NCBI RefSeq assembly: GCF_003385455.1
Contig: NZ_QNUF01000031.1
Coordinates: forward strand, 1 to 61,634
Length of the DNA: 61,634 bases
Source: Chryseobacterium rhizosphaerae
GTDB lineage: Bacteria > Bacteroidota > Bacteroidia > Flavobacteriales > Weeksellaceae
Reading direction: 5' to 3'
Below, one piece after another: positions 32,735-42,046 of the stretch. The notes under the pieces were generated by a model. The model did not search any database, had not been told where the DNA came from, and saw only the letters and a list, made by a program, of their open reading frames with translations. Within the stretch, counting starts at the first letter, position 1, and the number at the start of each line of letters is the position of its first letter. The position numbers and the translations under genes were made by a program.

Positions 32735-34471
32735 ATGAAAACATTTGACACCCCAGCCTATCAGGCAGAAAAAGATTTTAAAGACAATCCGGCTTTGAGA
32801 GAAAAGCTTCATAATGCATGGAGTAATTACGTTAAATACTGTACAGTAAATTCGATAATGGGAAATCCATGGTCAAGCACGTATGATCATCCCAGAAGCT
32901 GGTATTACAATCCATTGGTCACTCCTTCGATACCTAATGAAAATAATACGGTTCCTATACAATGGAATGCTTTCCCAAACAGAATCAATCACTATTTTAC
33001 CACTCTTTTTACCGATAAATTTGGAAAGCAGGATTATGAGGATAAATTACATGAACTGGCAGATATTGGTCCTATTGCTTTTGGGCAAAAATATAATATG
33101 AAGCTTACGGTTCCTAGAAACCCGTGTGATCCTACTGATACAGGAACTAAAGCTTTCGGACCTTCAGGACCCAGAGGATGGCAGGATGAATATTGCGAAT
33201 GGTCTGTAACAAGAGACGAGAGTGGAGATATCATTGCTGTTAATTTTACACATGAGAATCCGGAATATTGGTTCCACATGTGGAAAATCTCTCCGGATAC
33301 GGTAGTGTCCCTGTATCAGGAAATTCTTAATAATGAAAATGTTCAGAAAGAAGATCTCTATCTGCTGGACAGTCATGGAAATCCTGTTATTGTAAGAGAA
33401 ACCGGGCTTCCTGCCTATAACCCGATCAATAAATGGAATAATGGACCGGATGCTACTTCTTCAGGAGGTGGGGCAGTGCATCTTACGAGCCCTCCCAATT
33501 CATTAGGAGCAGAAATATATCTTGGGGCAGCAGCTACCATACTTAGAGTGGTAAATGGAAAGGTAATAACAGATGCGAATACATTGATTTGTGCAGCTCA
33601 GTATGGACAGATCTACAGAAACAGTGATCCCCGTATTGGGCAGAACGTAAACTCATTGGTGTATAACCATAATGTACAGGTATCTTTAACGAACCCAATT
33701 GCATTGTATGGACAGATCCCTCATTTTGATCAATTTGAAATGCCAGCTACAGCCAATTATAAAATTGAAGACTGTTACACTGTAGTAAGAGGTGCTTTGA
33801 AGAATAAAGGAATTACTTATTATCCTAATAATATGTTGCTTCATACAAGGTTTTCTGTACCTGCTGATGCGAACTTTAAACTGAGTGATATATTGGTGAA
33901 TAAGAAACCGCTAAAATGGGGCTCCCAGATTGCAGATACTTTTTTTGTGCAGCTTGCCGGTACAGGATTGAGTCCTGCACAGGGGCAACAGCCTGAAAAA
34001 TTTCCTCCGGTGGGAATACCAGCCACCACACTTCCGAGTGTGCAATATCTGTTGGATAATAATTTGCTACAGGCCAGTCTTTACAATAAACTGAATACTT
34101 TCTCAAACCTGACTTCCTGTATTACCCAGGTTGAGGCTGGAACGACCACAGAAGGAATTGCAGTCCTGGCTAACGGAGCTATTCAGCAAACCGGTTTTGA
34201 TTTTGGCCCGGGGGTTACAGTTGCAGTAACGGATTTTCAGAATCTGGATGAAGATACACAGCTTTTCCTCATTAGTATAACAACAGATGGTGGGGTGGCT
34301 TTGGGAGAAAAACCGCTTACCCTGTATAATAATGCTTCAGATCCTGGATTTGCATTATCAGGAGTATTGGAAGTGGTGGCAGCAGGATCGTTACCTAAAA
34401 CAGATAGTACTCCAAACCGTACATTACTTTCCAGCCAGCAAATAGAACAGGTTAAAAAGATATTAAAATGA
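32735..34471 (+). CDS. Conserved protein of unknown function coupled to a heme-c lipoprotein
   Basis: 578 aa without signal peptide or membrane segment. Distinct conserved-looking stretches are DEYCEWSVTRD (about 150-160), ENPEYWFHMWKISPD, YNPINKWNNGPDA, LTSPPNSLGAEIYLGAAATI and YRNSDPRIGQNVN. I recall this architecture from uncharacterised proteins in several phyla but know no activity. Its stop overlaps the start of the 34468 cytochrome-type gene by four bases (ATGA), so the two are made together and a redox role is plausible. The missing signal peptide is odd, because the partner is an envelope lipoprotein. Function not assigned. Confidence 0.75.
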   Translation: MKTFDTPAYQAEKDFKDNPALREKLHNAWSNYVKYCTVNSIMGNPWSSTYDHPRSWYYNPLVTPSIPNENNTVPIQWNAFPNRINHYFTTLFTDKFGKQDYEDKLHELADIGPIAFGQKYNMKLTVPRNPCDPTDTGTKAFGPSGPRGWQDEYCEWSVTRDESGDIIAVNFTHENPEYWFHMWKISPDTVVSLYQEILNNENVQKEDLYLLDSHGNPVIVRETGLPAYNPINKWNNGPDATSSGGGAVHLTSPPNSLGAEIYLGAAATILRVVNGKVITDANTLICAAQYGQIYRNSDPRIGQNVNSLVYNHNVQVSLTNPIALYGQIPHFDQFEMPATANYKIEDCYTVVRGALKNKGITYYPNNMLLHTRFSVPADANFKLSDILVNKKPLKWGSQIADTFFVQLAGTGLSPAQGQQPEKFPPVGIPATTLPSVQYLLDNNLLQASLYNKLNTFSNLTSCITQVEAGTTTEGIAVLANGAIQQTGFDFGPGVTVAVTDFQNLDEDTQLFLISITTDGGVALGEKPLTLYNNASDPGFALSGVLEVVAAGSLPKTDSTPNRTLLSSQQIEQVKKILK

Positions 34472-35841
34472 AAGCTTTAATTTTAATATGGTCACTTGCC
34501 ATAGTGAGTATAGTCTCGTGTGAATCCAGTAAAAAGGATAAAAAGCTAAACTCTGCAACGGGGTTTTCGAAGAAAGTAACCAGTGAAACGATTTTCTGTG
34601 GAGCTTATTGTAATCCACCTGCAATTAGTTATGAACTGGCTGCAGATTCTACCTGTGCCCACAGTTCCCAGGAAGTGCTGAATTGTTTTGCCTGGAAAAA
34701 TTTTATAGCATTAAACTGGATCGCTTCTGCCCAGCGCGGTATTCCGGATACTACAGCAACAGCTGCTAATTATGGGATGCCTGGGGATTACAGCCCTACA
34801 GTATGGGAAAGTTTTTTAAGTATTGATGATGTATTTGCTCCTAAGCCCCCTTTAGCATGGAATCTTAAAAGTAAAACAGGCTATATAAAGAGAATTAATG
34901 AGATCAATAAATTTACGGATATCATTTCAAGTCTTCCTAAGGCTACCCTCAGAGCAGCAGTAGGCAGTAGCAATGTAGATGAAATCATGCAGGCTGAAGG
35001 CGCCTGGCTTACTGATCAGAATGGAAATATAGTTTGGTATGAAATTAAAATAAATAACCTTGAAAGTGATTTTATCCGGCAAAATAAACTCTATGATTAT
35101 GATAATCTGAAAGCTTTTGGTACAAAAAATAATGGAGTCTGGCTGCCTAATGAATCTATAGAATTAAAAGCAGCATGGCGCGTAATTCCTGACGATCAAT
35201 TGGACTCCCTGAAAAATTACTATAAAATATCCAAAGCTATGGTGCCGGAAATTAAAGGATTTAACGGGAAGAAACCTATCTATGGGAAATATACACAAAA
35301 GTATCTCGGATTGGTCGGTTTGCATATTATCCGTAAAACTCCACAGTCTCCACAGCTGAACTGGATGACTTTTGAACACGTCAATAATGCTCCCGGCCCA
35401 GGACCTGCTGATCCTTCTGTAAAGTACAGCTTTTACAATCCAAACAGTAAAGATCCGGCCAATCAGTCTCCGGTTCCCGGAAAAGACAGTTTAAATAAAC
35501 CGGTTCAGGTGGTAAGGGTCAATAGAATAAGTCAGAGTGTTCAAAAACTGAATGCCCAGATGAAACAGCTGATCAGGGCCAGTAACCCGAAATCGGTATG
35601 GCAATACTATCAGCTTGTCAATATCCAATGGCCGGAAAATCCGGTTGCGGATAAAGATAATAACACGCAGACTCCACTTATGGAAGGAGGGGTAAAACCC
35701 AACCAAATCTCAAATACAACTATGGAAACCTACGCCCAGAGCAAACAATGTATGGACTGTCATAAAAATGCTCCTGTGATTGGTACCAGTATACCGACAG
35801 ATTACAGTTTCATCTTTTTAAAAGTGAAGCCTAAGAAATAA
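34468..35841 (+). CDS. Lipoprotein with C-terminal single c-type heme site
   Basis: 457 aa. Signal peptide with lipobox SIVSC (Cys18). The body contains segments typical of an uncharacterised cytochrome c family: CFAWKNFIALNWIAS, TVWESFLSIDDVF, GLVGLHIIRKTPQ and MTFEHVNNAPGPGP, then SVWQYYQLVNIQWP. One CxxCH heme-attachment motif, Cys-Met-Asp-Cys-His, lies near the C-terminus (about residue 430) after NTTMETYAQSKQ. It should be anchored in the envelope and pass electrons for a reaction performed by itself or by the overlapping upstream protein. Followed by the terminator at 35871. Confidence 0.82.
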   Translation: MKALILIWSLAIVSIVSCESSKKDKKLNSATGFSKKVTSETIFCGAYCNPPAISYELAADSTCAHSSQEVLNCFAWKNFIALNWIASAQRGIPDTTATAANYGMPGDYSPTVWESFLSIDDVFAPKPPLAWNLKSKTGYIKRINEINKFTDIISSLPKATLRAAVGSSNVDEIMQAEGAWLTDQNGNIVWYEIKINNLESDFIRQNKLYDYDNLKAFGTKNNGVWLPNESIELKAAWRVIPDDQLDSLKNYYKISKAMVPEIKGFNGKKPIYGKYTQKYLGLVGLHIIRKTPQSPQLNWMTFEHVNNAPGPGPADPSVKYSFYNPNSKDPANQSPVPGKDSLNKPVQVVRVNRISQSVQKLNAQMKQLIRASNPKSVWQYYQLVNIQWPENPVADKDNNTQTPLMEGGVKPNQISNTTMETYAQSKQCMDCHKNAPVIGTSIPTDYSFIFLKVKPKK

Positions 35842-35870
35842 ATTTAATATTTACACAGTCTATAAAAATT

Positions 35871-35894
35871 AAACCCGCACATCTGCGGGTTTAG
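35871..35894. terminator. Bidirectional terminator
   Basis: AAACCCGCA (35871-35879), CATC loop, TGCGGGTTT (35884-35892). Shared by the heme-c gene and the convergent HlyD gene; T-runs are short. Confidence 0.75.
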
Positions 35895-35902
35895 TTGTAT
35901 GG

Positions 35903-37201
35903 TTAGCTTTGATAGCCAAGTAATTTTCTAATCTGGTAGAAGAACCTTTCAATAAGTCTTAAATCCTGAGTTACAATTTCAGCACTTCCTCTAAGCTCTT
36001 TATCAAAAGTAAGCGTTTTGTTATAGCTTGTTTTTAATCCTTTGGGCAAAACCACATCTACGTAGTAATTACCTTTATCATCAGGGATCAGGGAAATATT
36101 CTGAACTTTACCTTCTATAATACCATACTCCTGGAAACGGTAATTATCAAGTTTAATGAGAACTTTCTCCCCAGGAATGATCTTTCCGGAGTTTACTGTA
36201 GGAACAGACATTCTACCGACTAATTTTTCCTTATTCTCCGGAAGAATAGATAGGATAGGGTCTCCTACCTTTACAAACTGATTTTCTCCGAAAAACTGCT
36301 GGAAACTGGCGATACCATCCGTAGAAGAGATCACAAGAAAATTTTGTTCCCATTGTTTTAAAGATTTACGTAGTTGTTCAAATAATTGTAGGGTTTGAGA
36401 AGAATAGGTGATCTTATCTTTTTCCGTATTGATGGCAGTACCGCTTTTGGTCTTATTAAGATTGGAGATGCCTTCTTCCATCTGAGATATGGAAATGTTA
36501 AGGTTTTCAATGTTCTGTTGGGCCTGAATATATTTTATTTTTTCATTTTCAAGCTCCAAAGAAGAGATTACCCCTTGATTAAAAAGCTCCTGAGATCTCT
36601 GGAAGTTTTTCTTAGTAAGGTCATATTTAGCTAGCTCCAGATTTTTTTGTTGCTTCAGGGTAGATATTCTTCCTCTGTTTTCAAGAATACTCTGATTAGC
36701 GGCCAGGTTTTCCGGTGCATAAGGCTGAAGTCTTGTAAAAAGCTCCTCATCCTGAAAAGCTTTTGCAAAATTATTATAATCCCCTTGAAGTTCTCCAAGT
36801 TTAAATCTTGAAGTTACAGAAAGAGGAAAAGTGTAGAGTTGATTAGGCGCAGTAGAATCTACCAGCTTTTTCAGCTCCAGTACATCTTTATAATTAGCAG
36901 CTGACTGCATCACCATCAGAAGATCATTTTTCTTTACTTCCTGATGATCTTTAATAAAGATTTTTTCAATTTTGGAACTGGTCCTTGCCTCTAATTTTTC
37001 CGGAGGATTTTGAGAAGTTACAATAATGGGAGCCGGAACAAATTCCGGGTATTTTATAATGTAGCTCATCACAAGAATGAGCAGGAGAATAACAAAAATA
37101 ATGGTATTACCCCAACGTATCATCCAATGTGGCGGCTGGGTCAGGATATCCTGTACGCTTTCTGAGCGGAGTTCTATATTGTCTAAAATGTCTTCTTTCA
37201 T
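35903..37201 (-). CDS. HlyD-family membrane fusion protein (peptide exporter adaptor)
   Basis: 432 aa. One membrane helix near the N-terminus (about 30-48, TIIFVILLLILVMSYII), a lipoyl/barrel half-motif (LEARTSSKIEKIFIKDHQEV), a long coiled coil (about 165-265, containing FQRSQELFNQGVISSLELEN) and the returning barrel region. It bridges the inner-membrane ABC transporter to an outer-membrane channel. Last gene of the peptide export locus, 54 bases behind the C39 transporter. No TolC-like gene is nearby, so the channel must be encoded elsewhere. Confidence 0.9.
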   Translation of the reverse strand: MKEDILDNIELRSESVQDILTQPPHWMIRWGNTIIFVILLLILVMSYIIKYPEFVPAPIIVTSQNPPEKLEARTSSKIEKIFIKDHQEVKKNDLLMVMQSAANYKDVLELKKLVDSTAPNQLYTFPLSVTSRFKLGELQGDYNNFAKAFQDEELFTRLQPYAPENLAANQSILENRGRISTLKQQKNLELAKYDLTKKNFQRSQELFNQGVISSLELENEKIKYIQAQQNIENLNISISQMEEGISNLNKTKSGTAINTEKDKITYSSQTLQLFEQLRKSLKQWEQNFLVISSTDGIASFQQFFGENQFVKVGDPILSILPENKEKLVGRMSVPTVNSGKIIPGEKVLIKLDNYRFQEYGIIEGKVQNISLIPDDKGNYYVDVVLPKGLKTSYNKTLTFDKELRGSAEIVTQDLRLIERFFYQIRKLLGYQS

Positions 37202-37255
37202 GTTTTAAAGTAAAATTTCATCAATGTTCCGGGAGAAACAATTTTTACGGTTTTA

Positions 37256-39448
37256 TTAATTTCCTAATTCCAATTGGTTTTTAACAAGTCTGTAATATTC
37301 TCCCCGCATATCTACAAGCTCGGCATGGCTGCCTTCTTCTACTACCTTTCCTTTATCCAGAACAATGATATTGTCGGCATGTTTTACGGTTGACAGTCGG
37401 TGGGCTATCACTACTGCAGTTTTACCTTTGAAGAACTGCTCAAGATTTTCCATAATAATCTTCTCATTATTGGCATCCAGTGCTGATGTTGCTTCATCAA
37501 ATAAAATATATTCAGGTGACTTGTATACTGCTCTTGCGATAAAGAGCCTTTGCTTTTGGCCACCACTTACCCCAACTCCTTCATTTCCTATCTTCGTGTT
37601 GTAGCTAAGAGGAAGACTTTCTATAAAGTCTTTGATATTTGCAATTTCTACAGCACGTCTTAGTTTTTTCTTGTCAATATGATCTTCTCCTACAGCGATA
37701 TTGTTAGCAATGGTATCATTGAAAACATATCCCTCCTGCATTACCACTCCGCAATGGTCTCTCCAATGTCTTGGTGAGATATTTTTCAAACTGGTACTTC
37801 CTATTCTGATTTCTCCCTGGTCAGGATCATAAAACTTCATTAATAATTTAAGCAGGGTTGTTTTTCCACTTCCACTGGCTCCTACGATGGCAGTAGTTTT
37901 CTGGAAGGGGATGCGAAGGCTTAAATTTTCAAAAACAGGAACATCAGAACCAATATATCTGAAGGAAATATCTTTTACCTCAATATCCTTATGGGGAATT
38001 TCTGTAGCATACTGCTCATTTTTATCCTCTTCATCGTCTTTATCATGAATTTCACCCAATCTTTCCAGAGAGATCTTGGCGTCCTGGGTTTGTTTTATAA
38101 AATCAATCAACTGAAGCAGGGGGCTGTTAAGCTGTCCGATGATATACTGTACAGAAAGCATCATCCCTAAAGTAAGGTTTCCGCTCAAAACCAATTTTGC
38201 AGAAAGGAAGCTCACCAGGATATCCTTTATCTGATTGATAAAGTTTCCTCCTACAGACTGCCACTGTTCCAGACTCAGAGATTTTATTCTTATTTTAAAG
38301 AGTTTTACCTGTAAAAACTCCCAATCCCATCTTTTCTGTTTTTCGGCATTATGCATTTTAATCTCCTGCATACCGTTGATAAGCTCAATTACTTTACTCT
38401 GTTCCTGAGAAACCTGAGAAAATCGTTTGTAATCAAGCTCTTTTCTCTTTTTAAGGAAGAAGCTGATCCAGCCAATGTATAATATAGCTCCTACAAAATA
38501 AACCAGAAATAATCTGTAATCATACAAAAGTAAAACTATACTAAAGATGATAAGATTCACTAATGAGAACAGGGTATTTAATGAAGAACTTGTAAGAAGT
38601 TGTTCTATCCTGTGATGGTCATTAATTCTCTGCATAATATCTCCAGTCATTCTCGTGTCGAAGAAACTTATAGGAAGCCTCATCAGTTTGATAAAGAAAT
38701 CTGAGATAATGGAGATGTTAATTCTGGCTGAGAGATGGAGCAGGATCCAGCTTCGGATCATCTCTATTCCCATTCTTCCGAGGAAAAGCATGATCTGTGC
38801 GGTAAGTACAAGATAAATAAAATTAATATCCTGATTTTGAATCCCAACATCTACAATACTTTGGGTAAGAAACGGGAAAATCAGTGATAATAAACTTCCC
38901 GCGAGAAGCCCTACTGCCAGCTGAATAACCAGTGATTTATATTTAAGTAGATACCTGGAAAGAAAAGAAAAGCTCGCCTTACTCTGATCAATATCAAATT
39001 CAGTCTGGAAAAAAGTGGGTGTTGTTTCTAGAATAAGAATAATACCTTCTTCTGTATTTTCATTCGCATTTTCACCAATCCAGAATTTGATAAACTCATC
39101 ACGCTCATAGGTGATGAGCCCATAGCTGGGATCGGATATATAAACCTTGTTATTTTTATCAATTTTATAAATAACAACGAAGTGATTTTTGTTCCAATGG
39201 GCAATACAGGGAAATGGAACTTCCTGTGTAAGGGTATTGAAATCTATTTGTACACCTAAGGAACGGAATCCTAAGTTTTCTGCGGCATCGCTTAGCCCCA
39301 GAAGGCTACTTCCTTCACGTGTGGTTTCAGAAAGGGCGCGAATTTGCTGTAACGATATGCTTTTGCCATAATATTTGCTTACAATCCTGAGGCAGGTAGG
39401 GCCGCAGTCTTTGGCATCTGGTTGCTTATAAAAAGGAAATTTCTTCAA
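37256..39448 (-). CDS. Peptidase C39-containing ABC transporter
   Basis: 730 aa, full length. The N-terminal C39 cysteine protease domain (1-130) has Cys15 (DCGPTC), His89 (KNHFVVIY) and Asp106 (SDPSYG) and should remove leader peptides. The membrane domain spans about 165-450. The nucleotide-binding domain has Walker A GASGSGKTT, signature VSGGQKQR and Walker B ILFDEATSALD, with the H-loop in AVVIAHRLSTV. Export of small leader-bearing peptides is the established role of this architecture. The small peptide encoded directly upstream at 39532-39684 is the natural candidate substrate. Confidence 0.95.
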   Translation of the reverse strand: MKKFPFYKQPDAKDCGPTCLRIVSKYYGKSISLQQIRALSETTREGSSLLGLSDAAENLGFRSLGVQIDFNTLTQEVPFPCIAHWNKNHFVVIYKIDKNNKVYISDPSYGLITYERDEFIKFWIGENANENTEEGIILILETTPTFFQTEFDIDQSKASFSFLSRYLLKYKSLVIQLAVGLLAGSLLSLIFPFLTQSIVDVGIQNQDINFIYLVLTAQIMLFLGRMGIEMIRSWILLHLSARINISIISDFFIKLMRLPISFFDTRMTGDIMQRINDHHRIEQLLTSSSLNTLFSLVNLIIFSIVLLLYDYRLFLVYFVGAILYIGWISFFLKKRKELDYKRFSQVSQEQSKVIELINGMQEIKMHNAEKQKRWDWEFLQVKLFKIRIKSLSLEQWQSVGGNFINQIKDILVSFLSAKLVLSGNLTLGMMLSVQYIIGQLNSPLLQLIDFIKQTQDAKISLERLGEIHDKDDEEDKNEQYATEIPHKDIEVKDISFRYIGSDVPVFENLSLRIPFQKTTAIVGASGSGKTTLLKLLMKFYDPDQGEIRIGSTSLKNISPRHWRDHCGVVMQEGYVFNDTIANNIAVGEDHIDKKKLRRAVEIANIKDFIESLPLSYNTKIGNEGVGVSGGQKQRLFIARAVYKSPEYILFDEATSALDANNEKIIMENLEQFFKGKTAVVIAHRLSTVKHADNIIVLDKGKVVEEGSHAELVDMRGEYYRLVKNQLELGN

Positions 39449-39465
39449 AACTAATACTCATTATA

Positions 39466-39496
39466 AAATGCCGTCATAAGGTGACGACATTTTTTA
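39466..39496. terminator. Weak terminator or attenuator between peptide and transporter genes
   Basis: CGTCA (39473-39477) pairs with TGACG (39482-39486), extended by TG/CA with one mismatch, bordered by T-runs on both strands (four T in the minus direction, six in the plus). In the minus direction it would let more peptide than transporter message be made. Confidence 0.45.
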
Positions 39497-39531
39497 CTTT
39501 ATTCAATGTTTTAACTCAATAAAATGGATCA

Positions 39532-39684
39532 CTAGAAATAGCACCATTTGTTGCACGTATCTGTAGCAGCTTCTTTGGATGGGTCTGTTTTCGATCCGTT
39601 ATAGCATGCCAAAACCTGTATTAATGCACAGTCCAGGGCAATTCCTCGTTCTGGAGGTATTAGATTCTTCTTTATATGTTTCAT
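39532..39684 (-). CDS. Small four-cysteine peptide precursor, probable export substrate
   Basis: 50 aa, too small for most gene callers. It starts with MKHIKKNLIPPERG, a short basic leader-like stretch, and continues with a part holding Cys19, Cys27, Cys44 and Cys48 and ending CNKWCYF. The gene sits 98 bases after the VKOR/thioredoxin gene and 83 bases before the C39 transporter on the same strand. C39 enzymes usually cut after GG, GA or GS; here Arg13-Gly14 or a later Gly-Ser at 30-31 are the only candidates, so the cleavage site is unclear. Four cysteines next to a disulfide-forming enzyme suggest two disulfide bonds in the mature peptide. Bacteriocin or signal peptide roles are both possible. 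Confidence 0.7.
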   Translation of the reverse strand: MKHIKKNLIPPERGIALDCALIQVLACYNGSKTDPSKEAATDTCNKWCYF

Positions 39685-39782
39685 ATTATTAGTTTTAGTT
39701 TTGCAGCTCTCATGTAGCTTTTAGAACGTTATTTTTCTTTTCCTAAGATAGTGAAATTTTTAATTCAATTGTATTTCTTAGT

Positions 39783-41291
39783 TTAAAAGTCTTCATCCTC
39801 TATTAATTCATCAATGAAAAACCAGATATCTTCACGATCATATTTGTCCGGGAATTGATAACCATTGATAAGAAAAATAGGGGTAAAGTTCAACCCTGCA
39901 TTATTATTTTCTGCAGACATCGCGATTAATGGATTCAGATTTTCAGAAGTAGGAACTCCTCCGGATAATAGATTGATCTTATTTTCATCTTTGCTTTCAA
40001 ACCATTCTTCCACTGCATGAAGGAATTCTTTTTCCGGCTTGTTATGGTAGATATAGGTCAGGTCTGAAATTAACTGAGTGTATTTTTCGTTGGCTCTTTC
40101 GGGTGTATAATTGAACCTCATTTGTACGGAGATATCGTTTGGATATTTTTTCAGAAGGCTTTCCATTATTTTATGACCATCTTTACAGAAGCCACAATAA
40201 GGATTGGAAATTATGGAAATACGAAGTTTTGAATCTTTTTGTCCTACGGAGAAAGTTTGAGTATCCTGAAATGTTACTTTTTCATTTTCCAGCAGTTGAC
40301 TTTTAAACAGATCATAATTTCTTTTGAACCTAAGGTTTTTAGCATTTGATTTTTGAAGATTTTCTTTTTGTTCAAGAAGGTTATTGAAGTATAAAACAGC
40401 AGAGAAAATAAGAACCCATAATATAACGGTCAATAAAAGTGCTCCAATTCCAAAAGACAGATTTTGGAAAAATATACTGCTGATCACCAATTGTCCAACC
40501 AGTACAGAAATAATCAATAAACAAACCCTACAAAATGTTTTCTCTACAAATGCTTGTATATACAGTGAATAAGCTATAGCAAGTACTGAAACAAAGGTAA
40601 ATCCTTTTACAATATAGGCTGAGGCAGGTAGAAAAAGACCTAATACGGCAAGCCCCGAAAAATAGATTAATGAAAAATCAGAGAATTTTAGTCCTAAAAT
40701 ACTGGTTTTATCCTGTTTAATAATCTTATCACATGAATTTGCGGTCTGTACAGTAGACGCTCCACCACATATACTTCCAATAACAGCAGAGGTGTTTCCG
40801 AATTTCTGGTTAAAGATTTCCAATGATATATATACTCCGGCAAGAGAAAGCAGGTTAAATAACGCCTCGTAGATGGTCTGACTTAAAAAAGAGTAAATAA
40901 GAACCGTTGCAAAAATAAAATAGAGGATAGGTTTGAAATTAAACGTAAGCTTATTTTCTGCAGCTACAGTTTTTTCAAATAAAAGTACAAAGTCAGTAGA
41001 GTTTTTGTAAAGCTCGTCTTTATCAATTGTTTTTGATTTTTCTGAATAAACTGAATAACTATTTCCCGACTTTTTCACTAATGAAAAAGAATTTTCGACT
41101 ATGGCAATAAATTCTTCAGGCAATTCGTCCCAATATTCTTTATCCAGCTCATAAGCATCATTTTTTACCCCCATGAAATTTAAAGTATCACTGAAAGCCA
41201 GTGCTGAAGGGTAGTTAGGGTGGGAATTGAACTGGAAAATAAACTCCTGTTTATCGAGTTTTAGATAGTTAATTAGTTTGTCAAAAATCAT
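39783..41291 (-). CDS. C39-like/VKOR/thioredoxin fusion, disulfide-forming membrane protein
   Basis: 502 aa in three parts. Residues 1-105 resemble an inactive C39 peptidase-like domain (SHPNYPSALAFSDTLNFMG). Residues 115-305 are a vitamin K epoxide reductase membrane domain with the loop cysteines Cys175 and Cys187 and the quinone-side CxxC Cys254-Cys257 (FCRVC). Residues 340-502 are a DsbA-like thioredoxin domain with Cys366-Gly-Phe-Cys369. VKOR-Trx fusions make protein disulfides using quinones. The C39-like part may hold the leader of the neighbouring four-cysteine peptide, which would make this a dedicated peptide oxidase (inference). First gene of the locus. Confidence 0.88.
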   Translation of the reverse strand: MIFDKLINYLKLDKQEFIFQFNSHPNYPSALAFSDTLNFMGVKNDAYELDKEYWDELPEEFIAIVENSFSLVKKSGNSYSVYSEKSKTIDKDELYKNSTDFVLLFEKTVAAENKLTFNFKPILYFIFATVLIYSFLSQTIYEALFNLLSLAGVYISLEIFNQKFGNTSAVIGSICGGASTVQTANSCDKIIKQDKTSILGLKFSDFSLIYFSGLAVLGLFLPASAYIVKGFTFVSVLAIAYSLYIQAFVEKTFCRVCLLIISVLVGQLVISSIFFQNLSFGIGALLLTVILWVLIFSAVLYFNNLLEQKENLQKSNAKNLRFKRNYDLFKSQLLENEKVTFQDTQTFSVGQKDSKLRISIISNPYCGFCKDGHKIMESLLKKYPNDISVQMRFNYTPERANEKYTQLISDLTYIYHNKPEKEFLHAVEEWFESKDENKINLLSGGVPTSENLNPLIAMSAENNNAGLNFTPIFLINGYQFPDKYDREDIWFFIDELIEDEDF

Positions 41292-42046
41292 ATTAATATT
41301 TTTATCTAAAATACATAGATGTTTTAAATAAACAAAAATATTTTTCTTTTATTAGTGAGATATAACCGAATGTTATAGGATTTAGTTTGACTTTCAATAT
41401 TTTGTTGGCAGAAAAACATACTATCTTATTTGTGGAAGTGGTTCCCCTCTTGTCAACACCTTGTTTTTAATTCTAAATGCGTCTGTACGCTATCAGATTT
41501 GTTATTTTTTGTTTTATCCGTGACTTCCGGCACTTATTTTTTATCATTATCATTTTAATTATACATGCAGCAAAATATCTTTAATAATGACACGATTCCG
41601 GGGAATTAAACGTTAAAATAGTTAAATTTCCGTTTAAGATTTTCGAGGATAAATAGCGTTATTTTTTTTGAAATACTTCCAGTTTTTGAATAATAACTCT
41701 AATTTTTTGGGCATGAAAAATAGGCAATAAGTCGAATATTTTATCTTTAAACAAATGTTTAATTTTGTAGGTTTTTTACAGTCTGTGGCTGCTTTTAATG
41801 GCGTTTTGCTATCGGATAAGGGGATTATTTCTAATTAATAATAAGTGGGGTTGGACTCAAAAAAACTTAAAAAATCATAAAGTTTTCATAAAGTTTTAAA
41901 AAAGGGAGTAAATGTTTTTGTATTTATAAAATATATTGTACTTTTACATCGCCTTGAATGAGGGAACAAGTCAAGGTAATAAATTTTTTTTCATCATTTG
42001 TGTTTTTAGAATCGTATCGCCTGATACGATTCTTTTTTTTATGTAA
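41292..42046. other. Long AT-rich intergenic region, possible small RNA near its right end
   Basis: 755 bases with no coding frame worth keeping. Near the right end a stem CCTTGA (41952-41957) with TCAAGG (41971-41976) precedes an A/T tract, and a perfect plus-strand terminator sits at 42009-42040, though no plus-strand gene ends there. This suggests an unannotated plus-strand transcript. Confidence 0.4.
42009..42042 (+). terminator. Strong intrinsic terminator without an upstream gene
   Basis: AGAATCGTATC, GCCT loop, GATACGATTCT, then eight T. On the minus strand it is followed by A-rich rather than T-rich sequence away from the 42047 gene, so it is best read as a plus-strand terminator, although the A-run also allows it to serve the DUF3810 gene. 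Confidence 0.75.

Noticed and set aside
41440..41600. Short minus-strand frame (MIMIKNKCRKSR…) as a second export peptide
   Set aside because: Only 26 codons, one cysteine, no resemblance to the 39532 peptide, and it lies upstream of the locus in AT-rich DNA.
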